Assembly: GCA_945868435.1 (NCBI GenBank)
Contig: CAMBLG010000003.1
Span: forward strand, 124,001-188,000
From: an uncultured Lachnospiraceae bacterium
GTDB taxonomy: Bacteria; Bacillota; Clostridia; Lachnospirales; Lachnospiraceae
Direction: 5' to 3'
Length of the DNA: 64,000 nucleotides
In this document: in pieces, positions 46,789-53,957 of the stretch
How the letters are laid out: the number at the start of each line of letters is the position of its first letter
How positions within the stretch are numbered: the first letter of the stretch is position 1
Translations under genes and position numbers: made by a program
Notes under the pieces: model-generated
The model's input: only the letters and a program-made list of their open reading frames with translations
Databases searched by the model: none
Told to the model about the DNA's origin: nothing

Positions 46789-47523
46789 CTATCTGCCGTC
46801 TGCGTAATAGCCGTAATTGCTGCCATAATAGCCTTTCCCATATTGCTTATAGTAATAGCCGCCACCGGATCCCTGCACACGGCTCAGCGCTATTCCCAGC
46901 AACGGACAACCAGCTCTCTCCAACTGGCGCATGGAATTATGCACCATTTTCTTTGGTGTCTCTCCGCCTCTCACTACGAGAATAGCGCCATCACAAAGTG
47001 AGCCGATCCGCTCTCCGTCCGATACGAGATTCATGGGCGGGGCGTCAATGATTACATAGCGATAGTTCTCTGCCAGTGCATTCAACGTATCCTCCAGTTT
47101 ATCTCCTTCCAGCAGCATAGACGGATTAACCAGATTATCATTGTTCGGAAGAATATCACCCTTTCCTATACCGGTGCGAAGCACACATTCCTCCAGAAAA
47201 ATGTCGTTTGCCAGATAAAATGATGTCCCCAGTATTCGGCCTCCGTCTTCCTGACAAATCCGGTATTTATCAATCATAACGCTTTTGCGCAGGTCCAGAT
47301 CGACCAACACGGACTTCACATCTGCCTCTGCCATCTGTCGCCACAACTGCATGGACACAAAACTCTTGCCCTCGTCCGGCATCGTAGATATGATCATAAT
47401 CTTGCGTATATTACTTCCCTGAAAACTGATATTGACACGAAGCCGATTGATTGCCTCTTCAATGGCATACGGCAGAACCGGCATATTTTCAATTCTCGCG
47501 CGATTCTTTGGTAAAAAATCCAT
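46789..47523 (-). CDS. CpsD/CapB-family bacterial tyrosine kinase
   Basis: A 244-residue autophosphorylating tyrosine kinase that works with the CpsC-type adaptor to control EPS chain length and export. P-loop STMPDEGKSF near residue 48-57, Walker A' VLVDLDLRKS and Walker B YVIIDAPPM are visible. The C-terminus is a tyrosine cluster with Gly (YYYKQYGKGYYGSNYGYY), the usual phosphorylation tail. It starts 3 bp after the CpsC-like gene. CpsB-type phosphatase is encoded upstream in the same operon. Confidence 0.94.
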   Translation of the reverse strand: MDFLPKNRARIENMPVLPYAIEEAINRLRVNISFQGSNIRKIMIISTMPDEGKSFVSMQLWRQMAEADVKSVLVDLDLRKSVMIDKYRICQEDGGRILGTSFYLANDIFLEECVLRTGIGKGDILPNNDNLVNPSMLLEGDKLEDTLNALAENYRYVIIDAPPMNLVSDGERIGSLCDGAILVVRGGETPKKMVHNSMRQLERAGCPLLGIALSRVQGSGGGYYYKQYGKGYYGSNYGYYADGR

Positions 47524-47525
47524 GA

Positions 47526-48299
47526 TTACTGCCTCCCCTTCCTGTCATTCTTCTCATTTTTGTTTTCCCTGCCCTTTTTGCGTTTCTTTTTTTCGCGTTC
47601 TGCCCCATCACTGATTTCCTTTATGTTCCCTTCCGGGATCACGGTAAGCGGCATAACACCGAACGCTTTTTCCACCTCGTCTGCCGACTTAACGGTATCG
47701 TCCTTCAGCATTCGGATGATATACACGGCTGTCAGCAATACAAGGAACAACACTGCCCCTATGATGGCATTTTTTGCCAGACTTGGAGAGCTCTTTTTCT
47801 GTGGTAAAACTGCATATTCCGCAATATTTGGCGTAGAGGTCTCCATCACCTTAGGTATATAAGTAACCGCCACATTTGCCAGTTCGTTTGCAATGACCTG
47901 TGCTTCCTTTGGATCCGGATCCTCCACGGCTACCGCCAGAAGGCGGGTATCTCCCACCTTGGCCACGGTAACCATTTCCAACAACTCTTCGTATTCATAT
48001 TCCAGCTTGAGATTATCAATTACCTCATTGAACACCGGACGCAGCTTGATCAGTTCTTCATAATCCTGCGAAAGAGAGGTTCCGAGATTCAAATCCGAGA
48101 GGTTCAGCACACTCTCACTGGAAGCGGATACCATATAGATTTTTGCAGTTGCAGTATACTTAGGTGTAATAAGGAAATAGGTTATACTTCCTGCCAGCAC
48201 ACCACCAAGAACAAACGCCAGGATGAGCCATCCCAGCTTTGCACGCAAATAATAGAATATCTCCAGCAGATCAATTTCAATTTCCTGTTCTTCTCTCAT
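47526..48299 (-). CDS. CpsC/Wzz-type chain-length determinant and kinase activator
   Basis: A 257-residue membrane protein with two helices (near 25-45 and 180-200) flanking an extracytoplasmic domain, followed by a Lys/Arg-rich cytosolic tail (KKKRKKGRENKNEKNDRKG). This matches YveK/CpsC adaptors that activate the CpsD kinase. The ATG at 48299 overlaps the LCP stop as ATGA, and GAGGAG is upstream. Wzz motif elements at the second helix include SSPSLAKN before the helix. Confidence 0.9.
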   Translation of the reverse strand: MREEQEIEIDLLEIFYYLRAKLGWLILAFVLGGVLAGSITYFLITPKYTATAKIYMVSASSESVLNLSDLNLGTSLSQDYEELIKLRPVFNEVIDNLKLEYEYEELLEMVTVAKVGDTRLLAVAVEDPDPKEAQVIANELANVAVTYIPKVMETSTPNIAEYAVLPQKKSSPSLAKNAIIGAVLFLVLLTAVYIIRMLKDDTVKSADEVEKAFGVMPLTVIPEGNIKEISDGAEREKKKRKKGRENKNEKNDRKGRQ

Positions 48300-49357
48300 T
48301 CTTCCGACTCCTCTTCCCATACCCCTTCATATACTAATGGAAATAGTGCATTCATGGTCGAATCCAATGACCCTTCATCCATATAGAATTCCCAGTGATC
48401 TAACCCATCCCCAAGCCTCTGCCCGATTCGTGCCTCTCCATCAATCGTATACACACCCTTTGAGGTATATGCTTCCATCTGCCTGATCAGCCGTGTCAAT
48501 TCGTTTATGTTTATGTCTTCCGTGGCATAGGGATGCAGGCTGTCATACAGTTCAATGATAAAGTTACTGTTCTCCGCCTGCCGCTCCTTTGCCTGTTGTA
48601 AAAAAGCATCCAGAAAAAGGCGCTGCCTGTCCATGCGCTTCGAGTTGCGATCATCGCTCATTTCGTATCTTGCATGTAACAGCTTCTCCGCCTGCTCATC
48701 CGTCAAAGTGAGGGTTACCCCCTCCTTCATTGCCGTGTCAACCTCGGTCAGATCCGCCGGAAACGTGATGGTTACACCTCCCACTGCCTGATTCAGCTTT
48801 TCCATAGCCTCCATGGAAAGGGCATAGTATCCGTCAATCGAAATCCCCCCCAGCATCTCACTGACTGCGGTAACCGTATTCTCACAGCTTTCCTTTTTGT
48901 TTCCGCCGTACCAATGAGCAGTGCATAGCTGAAGGTCTGCGCTGGCATTTGTCGTTCCATCAGTCTGCATCAGTGGAACCCGCGTAATTGTGTCCCGGTT
49001 CAGCTGCAAAAATCCATAGAACTGTTCCTCCTCATCCACAACTAGCAACAGAAGAACATCCGCCATGGCCCCTCGATATTCTTCGCCAACTCCCTCTTCA
49101 TTTCCACTTATATCTGTTCCTATGAACAAATATGTTTTCACGGGATGACTCAATAGATATTTGCGCTGTTCCAAAATTACTGTTCCATAATTGTTGATTT
49201 GCGCTTCGCCAACTGTTTGCGAAGATGTATCTTCCTGCTGCACATCCGCCCGCACATCCCGTTTTTCCCAATAGCGAAGCAAAAAATATACAAATATAAT
49301 TACCACCATCGCAAGTGCAATCTCGCATATGGCCTGTGCTTTTTTGTTTGAATTCAT
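48296..49357 (-). CDS. LytR-CpsA-Psr (LCP) family ligase
   Basis: A 353-residue membrane-anchored protein with one N-terminal helix (about 8-27) and an extracellular LCP domain. Conserved residues: GTDISG near 82, LQLNRDTITRVPL and SDDRNSKRMDRQRLFLDAFL. LCP enzymes attach undecaprenyl-linked polysaccharides to peptidoglycan, so the EPS may be wall-linked. Upstream gap to cpsB is 8 bp; the stop overlaps the CpsC start. Confidence 0.92.
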   Translation of the reverse strand: MNSNKKAQAICEIALAMVVIIFVYFLLRYWEKRDVRADVQQEDTSSQTVGEAQINNYGTVILEQRKYLLSHPVKTYLFIGTDISGNEEGVGEEYRGAMADVLLLLVVDEEEQFYGFLQLNRDTITRVPLMQTDGTTNASADLQLCTAHWYGGNKKESCENTVTAVSEMLGGISIDGYYALSMEAMEKLNQAVGGVTITFPADLTEVDTAMKEGVTLTLTDEQAEKLLHARYEMSDDRNSKRMDRQRLFLDAFLQQAKERQAENSNFIIELYDSLHPYATEDININELTRLIRQMEAYTSKGVYTIDGEARIGQRLGDGLDHWEFYMDEGSLDSTMNALFPLVYEGVWEEESEE

Positions 49358-49365
49358 ACGTCCTC

Positions 49366-50070
49366 TTAAGTTCCTAATAGTTTGCTCCCGAGTTTTTCCG
49401 TCGCTTCGAGATATTCTTCTCCTGCACGTTTTGCAATCTCACTACATGCCTCTCTTAGATTTGGCTTGCGACTGTTGAGATTATGTGCGTCGCTTCCTAG
49501 AAGTACACAGCGTTGTGTTTTCAGGATATCAAGGCTTCTTTTTCTCTCACGCCAGTCTAGAAACGGACCTGCATTCATCTGACAATACACCGGAAGTTCC
49601 ATGACGGCATTCCAGATGACCTTATCCTTCTGAAACCGGTAATACCGTTCCACATGTGCCAGTACGACCGTAAGTTCCTGCTTTCGGAGCAGTTCTGCGA
49701 TATCCTCATAGACAAAGGATTCCCACTGGCAAAACGGAAGTTCCAAAAGAAGTACACGGCTATCTTGTATACACAACTGCGGTATCATGGCAGCTTCACC
49801 TATATGCCGGAAATAAGCTACTTCCGCGCCGGAATGAATCGGCATAAATGCCAGCCCCTCGTATGCAGCTGCCCTCATCAGGCGCTCCATACTATGACTT
49901 CTTCGTTTCAGAAAGCTTTTCACAGAGTCCTGCTCTGCATAGAAATGCGGAGTTGCCACCACTGCCTGAACATTCTGTTCCTGTTCCATCCGAAGCATCG
50001 CAAGGGACATATCCGTATCCCGGCTGCCGTCATCAATTCCCGGAAGAACATGACTATGAAAATCGATCAT
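49366..50070 (-). CDS. CpsB/YwqE-type PHP tyrosine-protein phosphatase
   Basis: A 234-residue manganese-dependent phosphatase that removes phosphate from the CpsD kinase. Metal motifs IDFHSHVLPGIDDGSRD at the N-terminus, VATPHFYAEQD, GAEVAYF, VLAHVERYYRFQ and GSDAHN near the C-terminus are all present. It is the first EPS-function gene of the operon, 40 bp after the XRE gene. The palindrome ATCAAAT-N3-ATTTGAT lies in that gap. AAAGGAAAG serves as ribosome site. Confidence 0.94.
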   Translation of the reverse strand: MIDFHSHVLPGIDDGSRDTDMSLAMLRMEQEQNVQAVVATPHFYAEQDSVKSFLKRRSHSMERLMRAAAYEGLAFMPIHSGAEVAYFRHIGEAAMIPQLCIQDSRVLLLELPFCQWESFVYEDIAELLRKQELTVVLAHVERYYRFQKDKVIWNAVMELPVYCQMNAGPFLDWRERKRSLDILKTQRCVLLGSDAHNLNSRKPNLREACSEIAKRAGEEYLEATEKLGSKLLGT

Positions 50071-50089
50071 ATGTAAGCTTTCCTTTTAA

Positions 50090-50108
50090 AATCAAATAAA
50101 ATTTGATT
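50090..50108. promoter_or_regulatory. Palindromic operator 2, between XRE gene and cpsB
   Basis: ATCAAAT-AAA-ATTTGAT at 50091-50107 (19 bp with flanking A and T). Identical half-sites and spacing to operator 1 at 50351-50367. It lies 20 bp before the cpsB start. Confidence 0.7.
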
Positions 50109-50110
50109 GT

Positions 50111-50308
50111 TTATGCAAAAAAAATATACTCTAGGGGTATTTTAAATAATGTGCTCAGTTCCCGCCCCTGCGAAATCTCAGGCTCTGCATCACCAGTCTC
50201 CCAATTTACCACAGTCTCCGTCTTTACACGAAGAGCCCTTGCAACTTCCTCCTGTGTCAGTCCTGCATTAATACGGGCAGCAGCTAAAGAGATTTGAAAA
50301 TCCGGCAT
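50111..50308 (-). CDS. Cro-sized XRE-family DNA-binding protein heading the EPS operon
   Basis: A 65-residue single-domain helix-turn-helix protein: MPDFQISLAAARINAGLTQE, then VARALRVKTETVVNWETGDAEPE and a C-terminal PLEYIFFA. The size is that of Cro or small XRE repressors with no sensor domain. The ATG at 50308 follows AAAGGATAG. A perfect palindrome fills the spacer of its own promoter and recurs right after the gene, so autorepression plus control of the EPS genes is likely. It is divergent from the CI-like S24 gene. Confidence 0.88.
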   Translation of the reverse strand: MPDFQISLAAARINAGLTQEEVARALRVKTETVVNWETGDAEPEISQGRELSTLFKIPLEYIFFA

Positions 50309-50343
50309 CTTTCTATCCTTTCTGCTAAACATCACTTTTTCCT

Positions 50344-50372
50344 ATACTAAATCAAATATAATTTGATGTCAA
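50344..50372 (-). promoter_or_regulatory. XRE/EPS promoter with operator 1
   Basis: On the minus strand, -35 TTGACA (50367-50372), 17-bp spacer, -10 TAGTAT (50344-50349). The palindrome ATCAAAT-ATA-ATTTGAT (50351-50367) occupies the spacer and touches the -35, a classic repressor position. Confidence 0.8.
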
Positions 50373-50402
50373 GGGCGATATTGACCCATTTTGCATTTTC
50401 TG

Positions 50403-50431
50403 TTGTTTTTTATCAAATATTATTGTACGAT
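50403..50431 (+). promoter_or_regulatory. Promoter of the S24 regulator with a degenerate operator
   Basis: -35 TTGTTT (50403-50408), 17-bp spacer, -10 TACGAT (50426-50431). The spacer carries one intact half-site ATCAAAT (50412-50418) of the same palindrome; the second half is degraded (ATTGTAC). Confidence 0.5.
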
Positions 50432-50457
50432 AAGTTAGAATCTATAAGGGGGGCATA

Positions 50458-51102
50458 ATGAACGACCAAGAACAAAAGCAAATTTTTTCCTATAATCTAA
50501 TACAGTATTTACAGCGCTCTGGGAAAACTCAACGTGAGGCAGCAGACGCCATCGGAGTCTCGCCACAAACCTTCAACACCTGGTGCAAAGGTATTGCCCT
50601 TCCGCGAATGGGCAAAGTTCAGCGGCTCGCTGACTATTTCCAGATTAGTAAGACAGATTTGTTGGATCTGCACGATTTTTCCTCGGTGATTTCCTCCGAT
50701 GCTTCCAATGTCCTGATCTGTATTCCTGTTTACGAGCAGCTTACCGAACTCGATTCCGGAGTCGGATTCGACTCTCCGATTTACTTTGAGCATATATGCA
50801 AAGAGGTGGATGACAGAGTTGACTATCTGGGGATTCGCGTTACGGATTCCTCTATGGAACCCCGACTTATGGTCGGAGATACAGTCATCCTTAAGCGCCA
50901 GGAAAATGTCAGTAATAATGACTTGTTTGCCATTCTTTGGAATCATCAGACTCTAATCCGGCGAATTAAACCATACGAAGACGGACTAATGCTGCTTGCA
51001 AGTAATCCTACCTTTGACCCAATCATTGTCTCGCAGTCTCAACTTCAAAACAAAACAGTACAAATTGTGGGACGGGTAATAGAAATGCGGGTGAAGTTCT
51101 AA
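50458..51102 (+). CDS. CI/LexA-like regulator: XRE helix-turn-helix plus S24 peptidase fold
   Basis: A 214-residue regulator with an N-terminal helix-turn-helix (KTQREAADAIGVSPQTFNTW, 23-42) and a C-terminal S24 domain. The nucleophile serine is kept in DSSMEPRL (Ser132). The position of the catalytic lysine (V-K-R in LexA) reads L-I-R-R, so Lys is replaced by Arg168 and self-cleavage may be lost. It is divergent from the Cro-like gene and convergent with the unknown 466-residue gene. The C-terminal codons lie inside a perfect inverted repeat. It resembles a phage repressor, but no phage genes are near. Confidence 0.88.
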   Translation: MNDQEQKQIFSYNLIQYLQRSGKTQREAADAIGVSPQTFNTWCKGIALPRMGKVQRLADYFQISKTDLLDLHDFSSVISSDASNVLICIPVYEQLTELDSGVGFDSPIYFEHICKEVDDRVDYLGIRVTDSSMEPRLMVGDTVILKRQENVSNNDLFAILWNHQTLIRRIKPYEDGLMLLASNPTFDPIIVSQSQLQNKTVQIVGRVIEMRVKF

Positions 51103-51119
51103 TCTTCACCCGCATTTCT
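51081..51119. terminator. Inverted repeat coding the C-termini of two convergent genes
   Basis: Perfect 16-bp arms AGAAATGCGGGTGAAG (51081-51096) and its complement (51104-51119) with loop TTCTAAT. Both stop codons are in the loop region. T-tracts are absent, so termination strength is uncertain. Confidence 0.6.
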
Positions 51120-52499
51120 CCCCTTATTCGCAATTTCAGCCCTTACATACGATAACGTCTTCAGCAATTCTTCATTAAAGCCGTACTCTGATGCAAGCCT
51201 ATCGTCATCCAGCTTCGTCAAATCAAAGTACTTTATTGTGGATATCAATTCGCCGTCCCCACTAAAAATATGAAACAACTCATCCGCATTATCTGCACGC
51301 CAGATGTAATTATTGGAATAATAATCACTGTGGTAAACCTTATTATAAGCTGCGCCCAACATCTGACGCTTGAATGCTTCCATCTGCTCATCAATTCTTT
51401 TAAGTGCTTCTTCGTCATTTGGATCAACAAGCTTTTTCTGATTTTCTTTTATTTCATTAGCAATAAGCTCTGTGAATTCCTGAAGGTTGTATATTCTGTC
51501 TTTGGGATTACTCATGTAATTACAGTATTTTGCAGCTTCACGATTAATGTATGTATTACCATCCCTTTCAACCAGGTAATTCATCTTTCCCTTATCAGAA
51601 TACTGATTCAGATTTGAGACAAAATCATCCTTGTCAATTCTTTCAGATAGATAATCTTTCCAGAACTTCTCATTTGGTGCAAACTTCAGATTCCAATCTT
51701 CCGGAAAACTATTGACCAAATCCATGACTTTCTCATAGTCCCGTTCATCTTCAAAATCCAATTTCCACAGATATTCATTTTCTCCCATACCTGCTTCCCT
51801 ACAGATAATTCCTTCGCTCGTAAAACATGTGATATACGAAATCTCTGGTTTCATATCTGTTGCTTCTCTGAAAACACTCTTTCTAATCTCCGAAGACAAT
51901 AATGTCGCGTTATCGATTGAATCATCTGTCTTTGCAGTTTCGGCTGCACGCTCTGCCTCAATCTGTTTTTTTATCTCAACCCTTACCGCTTCCTTGATTT
52001 CCTCTTCTAAATCATCAAACTTATCAATTAATTCGTTCCATTCCTCAAGAGTAAGAGACATTGCTCCGATTTGAAACTCTTGTTCTGTATCACCATTTTT
52101 TATCTTTTCATACAGTGCAGCAATGTGATCGACCGGCATCTGCCTGAAATTACTGTCTTCACTCTGGTTAGTTTCTGATTCTTTAAGAGCTGCTTCTTTT
52201 GCTGCCTTCAAATCATCTATTACGGACTGATACATTTCTTTTAATCCTGCTATCTCGTCCTTTACAGAATCCAGGCTCCCCAGTTCATCTCCGAAGCATG
52301 AATCCAGTTCTTCACACATATATGCCATAGACTTTTCATAACTGTTCTCTGTTCCATTAACCGAATCGTAATGTTCAAAAAAAGCATACATCTCCGCCTG
52401 TGTTGCTTTCGTCGGCATAACATCATTTGCTTCACTGCTTTTTCTTGCAGAACCATATCCGTAGTATCCTGCTTCACTACCTATTGCTCCTATACTCAT
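51099..52499 (-). CDS. Unknown acidic protein, paralogue of the protein at 62236
   Basis: A 466-residue, Glu/Asp/Lys-rich, mostly helical protein without signal peptide or membrane helix. It starts MSIGAIGSEAGYYGYGSARK. A coiled-coil-like stretch follows (80-200, with LTLEEWNELIDKFDDLEEEI), then a module ITCFTSEGIICR...WKLDFEDERDYEKV...NEKFWKDYLS (about 228-293) that is shared with the 62236 gene. I do not know the family's function. The GGGAGCAG ribosome site fits the ATG at 52499. A sigma-28-like sequence upstream hints at flagellar-regulon control, but this is weak. It converges with the S24 gene. Confidence 0.75.
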   Translation of the reverse strand: MSIGAIGSEAGYYGYGSARKSSEANDVMPTKATQAEMYAFFEHYDSVNGTENSYEKSMAYMCEELDSCFGDELGSLDSVKDEIAGLKEMYQSVIDDLKAAKEAALKESETNQSEDSNFRQMPVDHIAALYEKIKNGDTEQEFQIGAMSLTLEEWNELIDKFDDLEEEIKEAVRVEIKKQIEAERAAETAKTDDSIDNATLLSSEIRKSVFREATDMKPEISYITCFTSEGIICREAGMGENEYLWKLDFEDERDYEKVMDLVNSFPEDWNLKFAPNEKFWKDYLSERIDKDDFVSNLNQYSDKGKMNYLVERDGNTYINREAAKYCNYMSNPKDRIYNLQEFTELIANEIKENQKKLVDPNDEEALKRIDEQMEAFKRQMLGAAYNKVYHSDYYSNNYIWRADNADELFHIFSGDGELISTIKYFDLTKLDDDRLASEYGFNEELLKTLSYVRAEIANKGRNAGED

Positions 52500-52621
52500 T
52501 TCTGCTCCCTTCCTCAGTCAATCTGTCCGTCATAACTTCACCGCTCTTTGCTCCAATAAAAAAGCGCTTTTTTCGATGAATATCAATCCATTGAAAAATA
52601 CGCTTTCCTTTGCTAAGTAAT

Positions 52622-52648
52622 ATATCGGTTTGTGCTATTAAATTATTA
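52622..52648 (-). promoter_or_regulatory. Sigma-28 (SigD)-like promoter upstream of the 466-residue gene
   Basis: On the minus strand TAAT (52645-52648), 15 bp, then ACCGATAT (52622-52629). The Bacillus SigD consensus is TAAA-N15-GCCGATAT. The core CCGATAT matches fully. Leader of about 115 nt. Confidence 0.4.
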
Positions 52649-52723
52649 ACCCATAATGTTTTTACCCCGTTTTTCACTGAATAATTCCCTTATTTTCTGC
52701 ATTTTTATACTTCTAACAAAATA

Positions 52724-52767
52724 TTAAAAACCCCACACATTTTGCGTTTTCCCGCAATGTGTGGGGT
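52724..52767 (-). terminator. Terminator at the left edge of the island
   Basis: Stem ACCCCACACATT (52731 side) with AATGTGTGGGGT, extended by GCG/CGC, followed on the minus strand by TTTTTAATATTTT. It lies 25 bp after the relic stop codon and about 220 bp after the receiver-protein gene. Confidence 0.8.
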
Positions 52768-52791
52768 CTTCCTGTTTTGAATAATTATTCC

Positions 52792-52857
52792 TTAGCAAAC
52801 GCCCTGAGCTAACATAGCAGCTTCTAAGGTGTCCGCAGATTTACTGGGGTTTTGAGG
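52792..52857 (-). pseudogene. C-terminal relic of an unknown gene
   Basis: An ORF tail reading PQNPSKSADTLEAAMLAQGV-C-stop, preceded directly by an in-frame stop and followed by a terminator. It looks like the last 21 codons of a lost gene. Family not recognised. Confidence 0.35.
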
Positions 52858-52901
52858 TCAGTTGTATATCACATGTATAGAATGATTGTAGGAGAATTTC
52901 G

Positions 52902-53006
52902 ATGAATGAATATTTATACTATATATCAACTCACATTCACGGCATTTCTTCATTGCCTGTATCAATTATATGCTTCTCCAAAAATATCTCAGATTTGATT
53001 AAATGA
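52902..53006 (+). CDS. Possible 34-residue peptide, unknown
   Basis: ATG at 52902 has AGGAG seven bases upstream, and a TATAGA-like -10 lies near 52877. The peptide starts MNEYLYYISTHIHGISSL and overlaps the end of the receiver-protein gene by 18 bp on the other strand. No family seen. The stretch 52500-52901 otherwise holds the promoter, terminator and relic listed here. Confidence 0.25.
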   Translation: MNEYLYYISTHIHGISSLPVSIICFSKNISDLIK

Positions 53007-53957
53007 GTTTTCCACAAGATTAATTACTTGTTGATATTCATTTAGACTTGCTCTCATTTGTCTGAATAAGTCTTCAGTAAAAATAAGTGGAGTTTTATCT
53101 ATCTCACCAATAAAAACTTCTCTATCTGCATGCTCATTACTACGCATTGCATGTCCCAATGCATTTCTATACTTAATAATTTCATTATAATATACTTCTG
53201 CAAATTTTTTATATTTTTCGTCTATTACCAAGCCATACTCATCAACTAAAATTTTTATTACCCTTCCAACCAAGCGAGCCTTTTTATATGAATCCAAAAA
53301 ATAGTCTGGTGCACTAATAATTGCCTTTAATGCTTCTGGATTACTTTCAATTTCATCTATCTTTCTTATATACTCGTTTTTTGCTGGCACTATGAGTTTA
53401 TTTTTGGTATATTCATTCAAACTCTTAATTTGAGCCTGTGAAAACTTATTAGCTGCAAGAACTAGTATATTTTGCATTTGATTTTCAAAACCACTAACAT
53501 TATCCAATACCACTCCTCGCAAATTAACAATATCCTGCATTCGTCTAACCACTTTATCTACTACTTTTTGTAGCTTAGGAAATAATTCTTCTCTTTTTCT
53601 ATCCGAAAAATAAATCCCATCAACAGGTTCAATATTCATTCCTTTTTCATCAATATTATAAAGCGCCTTAACCATTTTATTATAATTGCCAGAATAGAAT
53701 ACTACATCTGTATAAATATCAAATTGACGCAATTTCTTTATTAATATATTACCCATGGTTCCCCTAAGTTCATAATCCATAAGAATTAAATCATACTCTT
53801 TTTTTAATTCTTCTTCAGCATCTCCCTCGTCACCTTTTTTCCAAGTAATAATGGGTACAAGATTATGACTTTCTATTATCTTTTTCATACTTCTTTCTGA
53901 AGAAGGTCTCCAACCCATTTCGTCTTCAAACCATAAAACTTTAAAGTTTACATTCAT
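52989..53957 (-). CDS. Receiver-domain protein with helical C-terminus (island response regulator)
   Basis: A 322-residue protein. The N-terminal half is a CheY-like receiver: acidic pair in LWFEDE (Glu11, Asp12), probable phospho-acceptor Asp61 in LILMDYELRG, and hydroxyl position in VVFYSGN. The C-terminal 190 residues are helical, unlike known DNA-binding output domains, and contain IIKYRNALGHAMRSNEHADR, which resembles a HEPN-type R-x4-6-H motif (inference). Its start overlaps the ATPase stop by 4 bp, so the two are a pair. It is the last gene of the methyltransferase operon. Confidence 0.75.
   Translation of the reverse strand: MNVNFKVLWFEDEMGWRPSSERSMKKIIESHNLVPIITWKKGDEGDAEEELKKEYDLILMDYELRGTMGNILIKKLRQFDIYTDVVFYSGNYNKMVKALYNIDEKGMNIEPVDGIYFSDRKREELFPKLQKVVDKVVRRMQDIVNLRGVVLDNVSGFENQMQNILVLAANKFSQAQIKSLNEYTKNKLIVPAKNEYIRKIDEIESNPEALKAIISAPDYFLDSYKKARLVGRVIKILVDEYGLVIDEKYKKFAEVYYNEIIKYRNALGHAMRSNEHADREVFIGEIDKTPLIFTEDLFRQMRASLNEYQQVINLVENSFNQI

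Noticed and set aside
50458..51102. Prophage based on the CI-like regulator
   Set aside because: No integrase, replication or structural phage genes and no attachment repeats lie on either side; it is treated as a stand-alone regulator.
52558..52573. 16-bp palindrome AAAAAAGCGCTTTTTT in the leader of the 466-residue gene
   Set aside because: Low-complexity A/T runs around GCGC can arise by chance; not at a position that suggests an operator or terminator for a known gene.
52477..52677. 66-codon minus-strand ORF overlapping the start of the 466-residue gene
   Set aside because: GTG start without ribosome site, overlaps the sigma-28-like promoter and the real gene start.
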